Source: Streptacidiphilus sp. ASG 303 (GTDB lineage: Bacteria; Actinomycetota; Actinomycetes; Streptomycetales; Streptomycetaceae). From it: a stretch of 64,000 nt of DNA. Positions 34,004 to 42,417 of this stretch are shown one piece after another; the stretch's first letter is position 1, and each line of letters starts with the position of its first letter. The notes under the pieces are model-generated. The model ran no database searches and was not told where the DNA came from. It was given only the letters and a program-made list of their open reading frames with translations. The stretch covers positions 62,001-126,000 of the forward strand of contig NZ_JAJLRA010000003.1 in NCBI RefSeq assembly GCF_020991365.1. The letters are read 5' to 3'. A program made the translations under genes and the position numbers.

Positions 34004-34825
34004 GTGAACGCTTCCCCGCAGTCGGTGGCCCCCGCCGACCCCCACGCCGCCGCCCGCACCGCCGCCGCCCGCCTCCGCGAGCTCACCGGGGCGGAGCGCC
34101 ACGACGTCGCGCTGGTCATGGGCTCCGGCTGGGTGCCCGCCGCCGACGCGCTCGGCGCACCCGAGCACGAGTTCCCGGTCACCGAGCTGCCCGGATTCCC
34201 CGCACCGGCCGTCGCGGGCCACGCGGGCACCGTCCGCTCGCTGCGGATCGGCGCGAAGCGCGCCCTGGTCTTCCTGGGCCGCACGCACTACTACGAGGGC
34301 CACGGCGTCGCCGCCGTCGCCCACGGCGTGCGCACCGCGGTCGCGGCCGGCTGCTCCACCGTCGTGCTCACCAACGGCTGCGGCGGCCTGCGGCCGACCT
34401 TCAGCCCCGGCCAGCCGGTGCTGATCAGCGACCACATCAACCTCACGGCGACCTCCCCCATCCTCGGCGCCAACTTCGTCGACCTCACCGACCTCTACTC
34501 GCCGCGGCTGCGGGCCCTGTGCAAGGAGGTGGACCCCTCCCTGGAGGAGGGCGTCTACGTCCAGTTCCCCGGCCCGCACTACGAGACCCCGGCCGAGATC
34601 GGCATGGTCCGGGCCATCGGCGGCGACCTGGTGGGCATGTCCACCACCCTGGAGGCCATCGCCGCCCGCGAGGCCGGCGCCGAGGTGCTCGGCATCTCCC
34701 TGGTCACCAACCTCGCCGCCGGCATGACCGGCGAGCCCCTCAACCACGAGGAGGTCCTGGAGGCCGGCCGCTCGTCCGCCTCCCGGATGGGTGCGCTGCT
34801 GGCCAAGGTCCTCGAGCGGATCTGA
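34004..34825 (+). CDS. Purine nucleoside phosphorylase
   Basis: 273 residues from GTG 34004. TACCCT (33991-33996) lies 7 nt upstream and no Shine-Dalgarno is seen, so it is probably leaderless. PNP family II features: [43 protein letters not shown] with the base-site region, [14 protein letters not shown] and VTNLAAGM. It cleaves (deoxy)inosine and (deoxy)guanosine with phosphate to give the base and (deoxy)ribose 1-phosphate. A phosphosugar mutase gene follows by 140 bp, after a hairpin. An operator palindrome lies over the -35 region. Confidence 0.93.
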   Translation: MNASPQSVAPADPHAAARTAAARLRELTGAERHDVALVMGSGWVPAADALGAPEHEFPVTELPGFPAPAVAGHAGTVRSLRIGAKRALVFLGRTHYYEGHGVAAVAHGVRTAVAAGCSTVVLTNGCGGLRPTFSPGQPVLISDHINLTATSPILGANFVDLTDLYSPRLRALCKEVDPSLEEGVYVQFPGPHYETPAEIGMVRAIGGDLVGMSTTLEAIAAREAGAEVLGISLVTNLAAGMTGEPLNHEEVLEAGRSSASRMGALLAKVLERI

Positions 34826-34862
34826 TGCCCGCACCGCCGATCGGTGCGAGCTGGTGCCCGGA

Positions 34863-34896
34863 GGGGGCCCGCGGGGAAGGTGTCCCCCGGGCCCCC
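34863..34896 (+). terminator. Hairpin between PNP and phosphosugar mutase genes
   Basis: Left arm 34863-34876 pairs with 34884-34896 over 13 bp with one bulged base. It may reduce read-through from PNP to the mutase gene, which has its own ribosome binding site. Confidence 0.55.
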
Positions 34897-34965
34897 TTCC
34901 GGCTGCCGCCCCCGTCCCCTCCCTGCTCCCCGTTCCCACCGGCCCACACCACAGGAGTCGAAGCA

Positions 34966-36696
34966 ATGGCGCTCGCACCCGAGAACGACCTGCTCAAGCG
35001 GGCCCGCACCTGGCTCGCCGAGGACCCCGACGAGGAGACCCGCGAGGAGCTGCGCGCCCTGCTGGCCGCCGCCGAGGGCGGCGAGCCCTCCGAGCGCGAG
35101 TGCCGCGCCTGGTCCGAGCTGGCGTCCCGCTTCTCCGGCACCCTGCAGTTCGGCACCGCGGGCCTGCGCGGCGAACTGGGCGCCGGGCCGATGCGGATGA
35201 ACCGCGCCGTGGTGATCCGCGCCGCCGCCGGCCTCGCGGCGTACCTGCGGCACGAGGGCCACGGCGGCGGCCTGGTCGTCGTCGGCTACGACGCCCGCCA
35301 CAAGTCGTACGACTTCGCCCGCGACACCGCCGCCGTCATGGTCGGCGCCGGGCTGCGCGCCGCCCTGCTGCCGCACCCGCTGCCCACCCCCGTGCTGGCC
35401 TTCGCGGTCCGGCACCTGGGCGCGGTCGCGGGCGTCACCGTCACCGCCAGCCACAACCCGCCGCGCGACAACGGCTACAAGGTCTACCTCGGCGACGGCG
35501 CGCAGATCGTGCCCCCCGCCGACGCCGCCATCGCCGCGAGGATCGACGCCGTCGCCTCCCTGCACCAGGTCGAGCTCGCCGCCGACGGCTGGGAGGTGCT
35601 GCCCGCCCACGGCGAGGGCGGCATCGTGGACGCCTACCTGGACCGCGCCGCCGCCGTCACCGACCCGCACACCCCGCGCGACCTGTCGGTGGTCTACACG
35701 CCGCTGCACGGCGTGGGCCGCGACGTCCTGCTCGCCGCCTTCGCCCGCGCGGGCTTCGCCGCGCCGACCGTGGTCGCCGAGCAGGCCGAGCCGGACCCGG
35801 ACTTCCCCACCGTCGCCTTCCCCAACCCGGAGGAGCCGGGCGCGATGGACCTGGCCTTCCGCACGGCCGCCGACGTCCGCCCCGACCTCGTCATCGCCAA
35901 CGACCCGGACGCCGACCGCTGCGCCGTCGCGGTGCCCGACCCCGGCAGCCCGATGGGCTGGCGGATGCTGCGCGGCGACGAGGTGGGCGCGCTGCTCGCC
36001 GCCCACCTGGTGGCCAAGCACGTCGAGGGCACCTTCGCCACCACCGTCGTCTCCTCCTCGCTGCTCTCCCGGATCGCCGCCGCCTCGGACCTCGCGTACG
36101 CCGAGACCCTGACCGGCTTCAAGTGGATCTCCCGGGCCCCGGGCCTGCGCTACGGCTACGAGGAGGCGCTGGGCTACTGCGTCGACCCCGAGGGCGTCCG
36201 CGACAAGGACGGGATCACCGCAGCCCTGCTGGTCGCCGAGCTGGCCGCCACCCTCAAGGCCTCCGGCCGCACCGTGGCGGACCTGCTGGACGACCTGGCC
36301 CTGGAGTACGGCCTGCACGCCACCGACCAGCTCTCGGTGCGGGTGGCCGACCTGTCGCTGATCGCCGACGCCATGCGGCGGCTGCGCGCGCACCCGCCGG
36401 CGTCGCTGGCGGGCCTGGTCGTGGAGTCCGCCGACGACCTGGAGGAGGGGTCCGCGGACCTGCCGCCCACGGACGGCCTGCGCTACCGCCTCTCCGGCGC
36501 CACCGTCGGGTCGGCGGTCCGCTCGGCCCGGGTCGTGGTGCGGCCCTCCGGGACCGAGCCGAAGCTCAAGTGCTACCTGGAGGCCGTGGTGCCGGTCGGC
36601 TCCGCCGCCGGCCTGCCGGCCGCCCGCGCCGCGGCGGCCGAGGTGCTCACCGCGCTGAGGAAGGACGTCGCCGCGGCGGCGGGCATCGACGCGTAG
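34966..36696 (+). CDS. Phosphosugar mutase, PGM2/phosphopentomutase-like
   Basis: 576 residues; ATG 34966 follows AGGAG. The alpha-D-phosphohexomutase superfamily motifs are complete: VTASHNPPRDNGYK with the phosphoserine (about residue 164), NDPDADRCAVAVPD for Mg2+, the sugar-specificity loop GYEEALGYCVDPEG, and RPSGTEPKLKCYLE for phosphate. It moves phosphate between positions of a sugar. Length and context, directly after purine nucleoside phosphorylase, fit PGM2-type enzymes that act on (deoxy)ribose 1-phosphate, giving the substrate of DeoC. Annotation as phosphomannomutase/phosphoglucomutase is equally common. No separate deoB is in the window. Confidence 0.88.
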   Translation: MALAPENDLLKRARTWLAEDPDEETREELRALLAAAEGGEPSERECRAWSELASRFSGTLQFGTAGLRGELGAGPMRMNRAVVIRAAAGLAAYLRHEGHGGGLVVVGYDARHKSYDFARDTAAVMVGAGLRAALLPHPLPTPVLAFAVRHLGAVAGVTVTASHNPPRDNGYKVYLGDGAQIVPPADAAIAARIDAVASLHQVELAADGWEVLPAHGEGGIVDAYLDRAAAVTDPHTPRDLSVVYTPLHGVGRDVLLAAFARAGFAAPTVVAEQAEPDPDFPTVAFPNPEEPGAMDLAFRTAADVRPDLVIANDPDADRCAVAVPDPGSPMGWRMLRGDEVGALLAAHLVAKHVEGTFATTVVSSSLLSRIAAASDLAYAETLTGFKWISRAPGLRYGYEEALGYCVDPEGVRDKDGITAALLVAELAATLKASGRTVADLLDDLALEYGLHATDQLSVRVADLSLIADAMRRLRAHPPASLAGLVVESADDLEEGSADLPPTDGLRYRLSGATVGSAVRSARVVVRPSGTEPKLKCYLEAVVPVGSAAGLPAARAAAAEVLTALRKDVAAAAGIDA

Positions 36697-36700
36697 GGGC

Positions 36701-36739
36701 CCGGGTCCCGGCGCCCCGCCCGGGGGCTCCGGGACCCGG
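36701..36739. terminator. Terminator after phosphosugar mutase
   Basis: CCGGGTCCCGG (36701-36711) and CCGGGACCCGG (36729-36739), 11-bp perfect arms, starting 5 bp after the stop; lies between convergent genes. Confidence 0.75.
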
Positions 36740-36802
36740 TCCGGACGCGGGGCCGGGGTGCCCCCGGGGACACGGGGTCCCGCGGAGGGCCGGGCCGCGG
36801 GC

Positions 36803-36880
36803 GGCCGGGCCGCGGGTGGCCGGTCGGCCGGTGGCCGGGCCGCGGGTGGCCGGTCAGCCGGTGGCCGGTCAGCCGGTGGC
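36803..36880. repeat. 30-bp tandem repeat reaching into the stop codon of the PH-domain gene
   Basis: Two copies of a 30-bp unit beginning GGCCGGGC (36803 and 36833) are followed by shorter GGCCGGTCAGCCGGT units. The stop codon (36869-36871) of the minus-strand PH-like gene lies inside the last unit. Confidence 0.7.
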
Positions 36881-37540
36881 GAGCAGGACGGCGAGGGCGA
36901 CCAGGCCGGCGGCGGCGGGGGCGATGACCCACCAGCACCAGGCCACGGCCACCTCGCCGGCGGCCTCGGGGCGGGTGCGGTTGCGCTCGGCGGTCTCCCG
37001 GAGGATGTCGACGACCTGCTCGGACCAGGCGCGGGCGGGGTCGGGCGCGCCGGGGAGGGCGGCGCGGCCGCCGGGGCGGCCCGGGGCGCGGCCGGCGCGG
37101 CCCGCGTACGGGTCCTCGGCGGCGGCGCGGGCCGCGGTCCGGGCGGCGCGCTTGCGCTGGCGCAGGGAGACGGGGACCGCCCAGACCTGGTACGTGCGGC
37201 CGCCGGCGAGCAGTTCGACGGAGTAGCCCGACCGGAGGCCCTCGACGGCGGCCCAGGGCGCCCGGACCGTGCGCAGCGGGTTGCGGACCAGCAGGCGCTC
37301 CTCGTTCGCGCGGACCACCGGGCGCAGGGTGTAGGCGGTCACCAGGGGGGCGAGGACGAACGCGACGGCCAGGGCGGTCCACGGGGTGCGCCCGGTGCCG
37401 TACACGACGGCGTCGGTGATCAGCCAGGCCGAGATGGCCAGCAGCAGCACGCCGGAGACGGCGCCGGGGACGGAGCGGAAGACGCGGTCGGCGTACTCGG
37501 GCCCGCCCGAGGGGGCGGCCTTGCCTGCGGGGTCGGTCAT
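36869..37540 (-). CDS. PH-like domain membrane protein
   Basis: 223 residues from ATG 37540, with CAGAAT 8 nt upstream. Two membrane helices (about residues 27-45 and 53-70) precede a bacterial PH-like domain beginning RPVVRANEERLLVRNPLRTVRAPWAAVEGLRSG (written here by its start RPVVRANEERL), which ends in AVPVSLRQRKR. A basic linker and a C-terminal membrane helix (AVAWCWWVIAPAAAGLVAL, about 201-219) follow. Such proteins are common in actinobacteria without a proven function. It is divergent from deoC and convergent with the phosphosugar mutase. Confidence 0.75.
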   Translation of the reverse strand: MTDPAGKAAPSGGPEYADRVFRSVPGAVSGVLLLAISAWLITDAVVYGTGRTPWTALAVAFVLAPLVTAYTLRPVVRANEERLLVRNPLRTVRAPWAAVEGLRSGYSVELLAGGRTYQVWAVPVSLRQRKRAARTAARAAAEDPYAGRAGRAPGRPGGRAALPGAPDPARAWSEQVVDILRETAERNRTRPEAAGEVAVAWCWWVIAPAAAGLVALAVLLATG

Positions 37541-37627
37541 GAGTAGGGATTCTGCCTCAGGGATCGTGGGGACGACGTGCGGGTGTGTTGCGGTACGGCA
37601 TCGGTTGCACCGCACCCCACCGGGATG

Positions 37628-37639
37628 CTACGCGTGTAG
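37628..37639. promoter_or_regulatory. Nucleoside-regulon operator (deoC promoter)
   Basis: CTACGCGTGTAG, one base off the perfect palindrome at 33966. It ends 1 bp before the predicted -10 element TATGCT (37641-37646). Confidence 0.75.
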
Positions 37640-37652
37640 ATATGCTGGTGTG

Positions 37653-38645
37653 GTGACTATGTCCACTGCTGCAGCCAACGCCCCCGGTGCCGTGGGCGGC
37701 GGCCTCGCCGACGTCGCCGCGTCCGAGGCCTCCCTGCGCCGCTTCCTGCACGGCCTGCCCGGCGTCGACGCCGTGGGCCTGGAGGCCCGCGCCGCGTCCC
37801 TGGGCACCCGCTCGATCAAGACGACGGCCAAGGCCCAGGCCATCGACCTCGCGATCTCGATGATCGACCTGACCACGCTGGAGGGTGCGGACACCGCGGG
37901 CAAGGTCCGCTCGCTCTGCACCAAGGCGAAGAGCCCCGACCCGGGCGACCCCTCCTGCCCGCGGGTCGCCGCGGTCTGCGTCTACCCCGACATGGTCGCC
38001 ACGGCGCGGGCCGCGGTCCAGGGCACCGGGATCAACGTCGCCTCCGTCGCCACCGCCTTCCCCTCGGGCCGGGCCGGCCTGCCGGTGAAGCTGGCCGACA
38101 CCGCCGAGGCGGTCGCCGCCGGCGCCGACGAGATCGACATGGTGATCGACCGGGGCGCCTTCCTCTCCGGCCGGTACCTGCGGGTCTTCGAGGAGATCGC
38201 CGCCGTGAAGGAGGCCTGCCGCCGCACGGACGGCCCCGACGCCCACCTCAAGGTGATCTTCGAGACCGGCGAGCTGCAGACCTACGACAACGTCCGCCGC
38301 GCCTCCTGGCTGGCGATGCTGGCCGGCGCCGACTTCATCAAGACCTCGACCGGCAAGGTGGCCGTCAACGCCACCCCGCCGGTGACGCTGCTGATGCTGG
38401 AGGCGGTCCGCGACTTCCGCGCCGCCACCGGCACGCAGGTCGGCGTGAAGCCGGCCGGCGGCATCCGCACCACCAAGGACGCCATGAAGTACCTGGTCAT
38501 GGTGAACGAGACGCTCGGCGACGGCTGGCTCTCCCCGGACTGGTTCCGCTTCGGCGCCTCCAGCCTCCTCAACGACCTGCTGATGCAGCGTCAGAAGCTG
38601 ACCACCGGCCGGTACTCCGGTCCCGACTACGTGACGGTGGACTGA
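37653..38645 (+). CDS. deoC: Deoxyribose-phosphate aldolase
   Basis: 330 residues if started at GTG 37653 (6 nt after TATGCT, leaderless); ATG 37659 and GTG 37650 are alternatives. The class I aldolase Schiff-base lysine lies in ADFIKTSTGKVAVNATP, a second conserved lysine in VGVKPAGGIRT, and the catalytic Asp region in DEIDMVIDRGAFLSG. It splits 2-deoxyribose 5-phosphate into acetaldehyde and glyceraldehyde 3-phosphate, ending deoxynucleoside breakdown. An aldehyde dehydrogenase gene follows by 5 bp and may consume the acetaldehyde. An operator palindrome sits in the promoter. Confidence 0.94.
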   Translation: MTMSTAAANAPGAVGGGLADVAASEASLRRFLHGLPGVDAVGLEARAASLGTRSIKTTAKAQAIDLAISMIDLTTLEGADTAGKVRSLCTKAKSPDPGDPSCPRVAAVCVYPDMVATARAAVQGTGINVASVATAFPSGRAGLPVKLADTAEAVAAGADEIDMVIDRGAFLSGRYLRVFEEIAAVKEACRRTDGPDAHLKVIFETGELQTYDNVRRASWLAMLAGADFIKTSTGKVAVNATPPVTLLMLEAVRDFRAATGTQVGVKPAGGIRTTKDAMKYLVMVNETLGDGWLSPDWFRFGASSLLNDLLMQRQKLTTGRYSGPDYVTVD

Positions 38646-38650
38646 GCCCG

Positions 38651-40234
38651 ATGGCCAACCCCCAGAAGAACAGCGACCAGAAGAACAAGAAGGCCGCCCC
38701 GGCCGAGGCCCCGGCGGCTCCGGCCACCCCGGCCGCCCCGGCCGCCCCGGCGGCGGACGGCGGCTTCCCCGGGAAGCTCTTCTCCTACGCCCCCGCCCCC
38801 GAGTCCCCCGCCGCCGCGGGGGAGATCGCCTCCTCCTACGGGCACTTCATCGGCGGCGAGTTCACCGAGAGCGCGGGCCGCGAGGCGCTGAAGACGGTGA
38901 ACCCGGCGACCGAGGAGGTGCTCGCCGAGTTCGCGCAGGGCACCGAGGAGGACGTCGACCGCGCGGTGCGGGCCGCCCGCGACGCCTTCCCCGCCTGGTC
39001 CGCGCTGCCCGGCGCCGAGCGCGCCAAGTACCTCTTCCGGATCGCCCGGATCGTCCAGGAGCGCAGCCGCGAGCTGGCCGTGCTGGAGTCGATCGACAAC
39101 GGCAAGCCCATCCGCGAGACCCGCGACGTGGACCTGCCGCTGGTCGCCGCGCACTTCTTCTACTACGCCGGCTGGGCCGACAAGCTGGAGCACGCCGGGT
39201 TCGGCCGGAGGACGACGGACGGCACGAGCGGCCCGGCCCCCAGGCCGCTGGGCGTGGCCGCGCAGGTCATCCCGTGGAACTTCCCGCTGCTGATGCTGGC
39301 GTGGAAGATCGCCCCGGCGCTGGCCACCGGCAACACCGTCGTCCTCAAGCCCGCCGAGACCACCCCGCTGACCGCGCTGCGGTTCGCGGAGATCGTCCGC
39401 CAGGCCGGGCTGCCGGCGGGCGTCGTCAACATCGTCACCGGCGACGGCCGCACCGGCGCCGCCCTGACCGCCCACCCGGACGTCGCCAAGGTCGCCTTCA
39501 CCGGCTCCACCGAGGTCGGCCGCTCCATCGCCCGGGGCCTCGCGGGCACCCGGAAGAAGCTGTCGCTGGAGCTGGGCGGCAAGGCCGCCAACATCGTCTT
39601 CGACGACGCCCCGGTCGACCAGGCCGTCGAGGGCATCGTCGACGGCATCTTCTTCAACCAGGGCCACGTCTGCTGCGCGGGCTCCCGCCTGCTGGTGCAG
39701 GAGTCGGTCCACGACGAGGTGCTGGACGCGCTCAAGCGGCGCATGTCGACGCTGCGCGTCGGCGACCCGCTGGACAAGAACACCGACGTCGGCGCGATCA
39801 ACTCCGCCGCCCAGCTGGCCCGCATCCGCGAGCTGTCCGCGGCCGGCGAGGCCGAGGGCGCCGAGCGCTGGTCCCCGGCGTGCGAGCTGCCCTCGAGCGG
39901 CTTCTGGTTCGCCCCGACCGTCTTCACCGGCGTGGGCCAGGCCCACCGGATCGCCCGCGAGGAGGTCTTCGGCCCGGTGCTGTCGGTGCTGACCTTCCGC
40001 ACCCCGGCCGAGGCCGTGGAGAAGGCCAACAACACCCCCTACGGCCTCTCCGCCGGCGTCTGGACGGAGAAGGGCTCCCGCATCCTGTGGATGGCGAGCC
40101 GCCTGCGCGCGGGCGTGGTGTGGTCCAACACCTTCAACAAGTTCGACCCGACCTCGCCCTTCGGCGGCTACAAGGAGTCGGGCTACGGCCGCGAGGGCGG
40201 CCGCCACGGCCTGGAGGCGTACCTCGATGTCTGA
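38651..40234 (+). CDS. Aldehyde dehydrogenase (NAD(P)+-dependent)
   Basis: 527 residues; ATG 38651 starts 5 bp after deoC and the upstream end of deoC is purine-rich. The first 45 residues are a Lys/Pro/Ala-rich extension, rare in the family. The ALDH core shows VIPWNFPLLMLAWK with the catalytic asparagine, LELGGKAANIV with the general base Glu, and NQGHVCCAGSRLL with the nucleophilic cysteine. It oxidises an aldehyde to the acid; acetaldehyde from DeoC is the most likely substrate from context. It overlaps the next ALDH-like gene by 8 bp, so the two are translated together. Confidence 0.9.
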   Translation: MANPQKNSDQKNKKAAPAEAPAAPATPAAPAAPAADGGFPGKLFSYAPAPESPAAAGEIASSYGHFIGGEFTESAGREALKTVNPATEEVLAEFAQGTEEDVDRAVRAARDAFPAWSALPGAERAKYLFRIARIVQERSRELAVLESIDNGKPIRETRDVDLPLVAAHFFYYAGWADKLEHAGFGRRTTDGTSGPAPRPLGVAAQVIPWNFPLLMLAWKIAPALATGNTVVLKPAETTPLTALRFAEIVRQAGLPAGVVNIVTGDGRTGAALTAHPDVAKVAFTGSTEVGRSIARGLAGTRKKLSLELGGKAANIVFDDAPVDQAVEGIVDGIFFNQGHVCCAGSRLLVQESVHDEVLDALKRRMSTLRVGDPLDKNTDVGAINSAAQLARIRELSAAGEAEGAERWSPACELPSSGFWFAPTVFTGVGQAHRIAREEVFGPVLSVLTFRTPAEAVEKANNTPYGLSAGVWTEKGSRILWMASRLRAGVVWSNTFNKFDPTSPFGGYKESGYGREGGRHGLEAYLDV

Positions 40235-41141
40235 CCCCGTGATGTCCGGCGCTGCGGCGCGGCTCGACGTCTTCAAGACCTACAAGCTCTTCGTGGGCGG
40301 GAAGTTCCCCCGCTCCGAGAGCGGACGGGTGTACGAGGTGACCGACAGCAAGGGCGGGTGGCTCGCCAACGCGCCGCTCGGCACCCGCAAGGACGTCCGC
40401 GACGCGGTGGCCGCCGCCCGCAAGGCCTTCCCCGGCTGGTCGGGCGCCACCGCCTACAACCGCGGCCAGATCCTGTACCGGGCCGCCGAGATGCTGCAGG
40501 GCCGCCGCGAGCAGTTCGCCGCCGAGGTGGCGGCGGGCGAGGGCACCGGCGCCGAGCGGGCCGCCGCCCTGGTGGACGCCGCCGTCGACCGCCTGGTCTG
40601 GTACGCGGGCTGGACCGACAAGGTCGCCCAGGTCGCGGGCGCCGCCAACCCGGTGGCCGGGCCGTACTTCAACCTGTCCACGCCCGAGCCGTCCGGCGTG
40701 GTCGGCGTCGTCGCCCCGCAGGCCGGGCCCGGCCACTCGCTGCTCGGCCTGGTCTCCGTGGTCGCCCCGGCGGTCGCGGCGGGCAACACCGTCGTGGTGG
40801 TCGCCTCGGAGGCCGCGCCGCTCCCCGCCCTCTCCCTGGGCGAGGTGCTGGCCACCTCCGACCTGCCCGGCGGCGTCGTCAACATCGTCTCCGGCCGGGT
40901 GCGGGACACCGCCCCGACGCTCGCCTCCCACCAGGACGTCAACGGCCTGGACCTGGCGGGCGCGGACGCCGGGGGCCCCGGCTCGGCAGCCGCCCTGGAG
41001 GCCGCCGCCGCGGACACCCTCAAGCGGGTGCTGCGCCCGGCGCCCGAGCCGGCCGCCGAGGACTGGACCGCCGACCCCGGCACCGGCCGCCTGCTGGCCT
41101 TCCTGGAGACCAAGACGGTCTGGCACCCCATGGGGATCTGA
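40227..41141 (+). CDS. Truncated, probably inactive aldehyde dehydrogenase-family protein
   Basis: 304 residues from ATG 40227, overlapping the active ALDH gene by 8 bp. It aligns by eye with the N-terminal two thirds of ALDHs: KLFVGGKFPRSESG, a cofactor-binding region, GNTVVVVASEAAPLPAL and LPGGVVNIVSG. The catalytic asparagine loop reads APQAGPGH instead of PWNFP, there is no ELGGK, and the part holding the catalytic cysteine is absent; the protein ends KTVWHPMGI. It is not a frameshifted gene: codon use is normal and it starts at a clean overlap. A structural or regulatory partner of the full-length ALDH is likely. Confidence 0.82.
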   Translation: MSDPVMSGAAARLDVFKTYKLFVGGKFPRSESGRVYEVTDSKGGWLANAPLGTRKDVRDAVAAARKAFPGWSGATAYNRGQILYRAAEMLQGRREQFAAEVAAGEGTGAERAAALVDAAVDRLVWYAGWTDKVAQVAGAANPVAGPYFNLSTPEPSGVVGVVAPQAGPGHSLLGLVSVVAPAVAAGNTVVVVASEAAPLPALSLGEVLATSDLPGGVVNIVSGRVRDTAPTLASHQDVNGLDLAGADAGGPGSAAALEAAAADTLKRVLRPAPEPAAEDWTADPGTGRLLAFLETKTVWHPMGI

Positions 41142-41156
41142 CCCCTCCCCCGCCGC

Positions 41157-41199
41157 CCGACGGGCGCGCCCCGGCCCTCCGCCGGTGCGCGCCCGTCGG
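41157..41199 (+). terminator. Terminator of the deoC-ALDH-ALDH operon
   Basis: CCGACGGGCGCGC (41157-41169) pairs perfectly with 41187-41199, 17-nt loop, 16 bp after the stop. Confidence 0.75.
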
Positions 41200-41429
41200 C
41201 GTCCCCGCGACCGGGGCCGCCCCGGCCCGGAGCACGGGTGCGGCACGCCGGGCTGCGCCGCCGGGCGCGACCCGCGGCCGCGCAGGACGGACCCCGCGGC
41301 CGCGGCTGTCGCCCCGCCCGAGGACCACCGCCGTCCACCCGAACCGCGGACGGCTTCGAGGGACTTGAGAGCGCCGTCACTGTCAGGGGGGTGTGAGGGG
41401 CGCACCCTCATGCGTCAGACTGGTGTCCC

Positions 41430-42074
41430 GTGAGCGACTCCCCCGTGAACCCCGTGCCGATCCTCCCTGCCCGCGTCGTGCTGCTGTCCGGGCCCTCCGG
41501 ATCGGGGAAGTCGTCACTGGCCGAGCGGATCGGACTGCCGGTCCTCCAGCTCGACGACTTCTACAAGGACGGGGACGACCCCACGCTGCCGCTGCTGCCG
41601 GACGGCAGCGGCGCGGTGGACTGGGACTCCCCGCTCTCCTGGCACGCCGAGGACGCGATGGCCGCGATCCGGCTCCTCGCGGAGACCGGGCGGGCCGAGG
41701 TGCCGGTGTACTCCATCCCCGACAACGGCCGGACCGGCACCCGGGTGCTGGAGCTGGCCGGCGCCGCCGCGTTCGTGGCGGAGGGGATCTTCGCCGCGGA
41801 GATCGCGGCGCGGTGCGCGGCCGAGGGCCTGCTCGGCGACGCGATCTGCCTGCGGAACCGGCCGCTGACCACCGCCTGGCGCCGCTTCCGCCGCGACGTG
41901 CGGGAGGGCCGCAAGTCGGTGCCGTTCCTGCTCCGGCGCGGCTGGCGGCTGATGCGGGCCGAGCGCGGGATCGTGGCCCGGCAGGAGGCGCTGGGCGCGT
42001 ACACGTGCGCGGGGGCGGAGGCGCTGCGCCGGGTGCAGGCGGTGGCCGAGGTCCGGGAGCCGGCGGCGGTCTGA
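41430..42074 (+). CDS. Uridine kinase-like P-loop kinase
   Basis: 214 residues from GTG 41430, with CAGACT 8 nt upstream; probably leaderless. The P-loop GPSGSGKSS is at about residues 21-29. QLDDFYKDGDDPTLP is the uridine kinase/PRK-type acceptor segment, VDWDSPLSW follows as in uridine kinases, and FAAEIAARC plus RFRRDVREGRKS form the lid region. It probably phosphorylates uridine or a related nucleoside with ATP/GTP. Position among nucleoside genes supports this. Substrate within the uridine kinase/pantothenate kinase/PRK group is not proven. Confidence 0.83.
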   Translation: MSDSPVNPVPILPARVVLLSGPSGSGKSSLAERIGLPVLQLDDFYKDGDDPTLPLLPDGSGAVDWDSPLSWHAEDAMAAIRLLAETGRAEVPVYSIPDNGRTGTRVLELAGAAAFVAEGIFAAEIAARCAAEGLLGDAICLRNRPLTTAWRRFRRDVREGRKSVPFLLRRGWRLMRAERGIVARQEALGAYTCAGAEALRRVQAVAEVREPAAV

Positions 42075-42417
42075 CCCGCCGGGGCCCCGCGGCCCCGCAC
42101 GCGCATCCCCGCCCGCACCCGGCGCCGCACCCGCACCCGGCGCCGTGGCGGCGGTGCGCGGGCAGGGCGGGGACGGCCGCGGCCGTCGGCCCGGGGCACG
42201 GGAAGGGGCCCGGCGCCTCTCCCCCGGCGCCGGGCCCCTCCTGCGGTCCTCCCCCGTCGGCGACGGCTCCCCCGAGCCGGCACCGGAGTCCCGCTGCCCC
42301 CTCCCGTTCCCCCGTTCCCCCTCCGTCCCGGCCGGTCCCCCCGGACCGTCCGGGCCCCTCCCGTCCCACCCGACGGAAGTCCTCGCGGGCGCCCTCGCGG
42401 ACGCCGCGCACCCTGCC
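42075..42417. other. 343-bp gap between uridine kinase and sigQ
   Basis: Contains short GC-rich direct repeats (CGCACCCGGCGC type, about 42097-42143) and the hairpin at 42205-42238. No gene is evident. Confidence 0.55.
42205..42238. terminator. Hairpin terminator between convergent uridine kinase and sigQ genes
   Basis: GGGGCCCGGCGCC (42205-42217) pairs perfectly with 42226-42238, 8-nt loop. Confidence 0.8.

Noticed and set aside
40227-41141. Second ALDH gene considered as a pseudogene produced by a frameshift
   Set aside because: It has its own start overlapping the previous gene, normal codon use to its stop, and no continuation of ALDH motifs in another frame downstream.
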